Positions 5,919 through 6,120 of a DNA stretch of 6,120 bases are shown here, piece after piece (the first letter of the stretch is position 1; each line of letters begins with the position of its first letter). This DNA comes from JBCBRR01 sp039029235 (GTDB lineage Bacteria > Bacteroidota > Bacteroidia > Cytophagales > Amoebophilaceae), in the NCBI GenBank assembly GCA_039029235.1, contig JBCCGO010000036.1:1-6120 (forward strand), read 5' to 3'. The position numbers and the translations under genes were made by a program. Below the pieces are notes generated by a model. The model did not search any database, had not been told where the DNA came from, and saw only the letters and a list, made by a program, of their open reading frames with translations.

Positions 5919-6120
5919 CTAAAAGCCCTGCGATAGCCTAAAAAATTCTAGGAGCTGTTGCATGATCCTTCTAAACCAATGCATGATCCTTCTAAACCAA
6001 TCTTGGATGCCATAGCTAGGCTGAGATGCTTTCTGAATTAATTTCTGAAAGCGCTCCATATCCTCATGAGTTATCTCCTGACCATCTTGTGGCCACGCTT
6101 TGGTCTTGCCAGCTCCAAGA
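5919..6120 (-). CDS. C-terminal end of an unrecognised protein (runs off right edge)
   Basis: A minus-strand frame enters from beyond the window and stays open for 66 codons to the TAG at 5919-5921. It has a protein-like composition: TKAWPQDGQEITHEDMERF, then QKLIQKASQPSYGIQD, then two near-identical heptads WFRRIMH and WFRRIMQ, then QLLEFFRLSQGF. The heptads come from a 21-bp tandem duplication that keeps frame. The end is predicted to be amphipathic helix: aromatic and aliphatic residues alternate with Arg pairs, which could bind a membrane or another helix. I do not recognise the family and nothing is known of the N-terminus. Keeping frame through the duplication supports real coding. A pseudogene tail remains possible given the decayed neighbours. 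Confidence 0.5.
   Translation of the reverse strand, partial: LGAGKTKAWPQDGQEITHEDMERFQKLIQKASQPSYGIQDWFRRIMHWFRRIMQQLLEFFRLSQGF
5959..6000. repeat. 21-bp perfect tandem duplication
   Basis: The unit at 5959-5979, starting TGCATGATCC and ending TAAACCAA, is repeated without change at 5980-6000. The length is a multiple of three. On the minus strand it adds one WFRRIM(H/Q) heptad to the partial gene. Two identical copies suggest a recent event. Confidence 0.97.

Noticed and set aside
6105..6119. GAGKT at the start of the right-edge partial protein, resembling a Walker A loop.
   Set aside because: Only part of the motif is visible, and about 60 residues remain after it, too few for a P-loop NTPase core, so it is probably coincidental.

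Overview
The window looks like part of a reduced, decaying genome of a Bacteroidota bacterium. The best guess is a Cytophagales-type endosymbiont related to the Amoebophilus/Cardinium group. HemW, RlmB, a type 3 prolyl-tRNA synthetase and a roughly 120-residue protein all have a Bacteroidota look. Starts have no clear Shine-Dalgarno sequence, as is usual in that phylum. A secreted ankyrin-repeat pseudogene and an IS1-family transposase remnant fit a host-associated life. GC is about 48% by spot counts over a few lines. As I recall, described Amoebophilus and Cardinium genomes are nearer 35-39%, so the family placement is an inference.

Layout, left to right: (1) the first 190 bases hold no convincing gene. 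(2) hemW, a heme-chaperone radical-SAM protein, is on the minus strand at 192-1319. (3) A gap of about 350 bases separates it from a divergent plus-strand pseudogene at 1666-2317. That pseudogene encodes a signal peptide and at least three 34-residue ankyrin repeats, and it carries two frameshifts and an internal amber codon. (4) A 250-base spacer with a 14-bp tandem repeat leads to a conserved hypothetical gene (2568-2933) and then rlmB (3028-3786), both on the plus strand. (5) proS (3843-5318, minus) converges on rlmB. (6) Upstream of proS are a 10-bp inverted repeat and the 3' part of an IS1-family transposase gene (about 5392-5796). (7) A 60-base stretch of about 70% GC that can fold on itself follows. 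(8) The C-terminal end of an unrecognised minus-strand gene, with an in-frame 21-bp tandem duplication, runs off the right edge.

The intact genes are housekeeping: tRNA charging (proS), 23S rRNA 2'-O-methylation (rlmB) and heme handling (hemW). They are interleaved with broken accessory genes and do not form one pathway. I see no intact defence, secretion or mobile system. The least explained parts are the GC-rich foldable spacer near 5821-5903 and the partial gene beside it.
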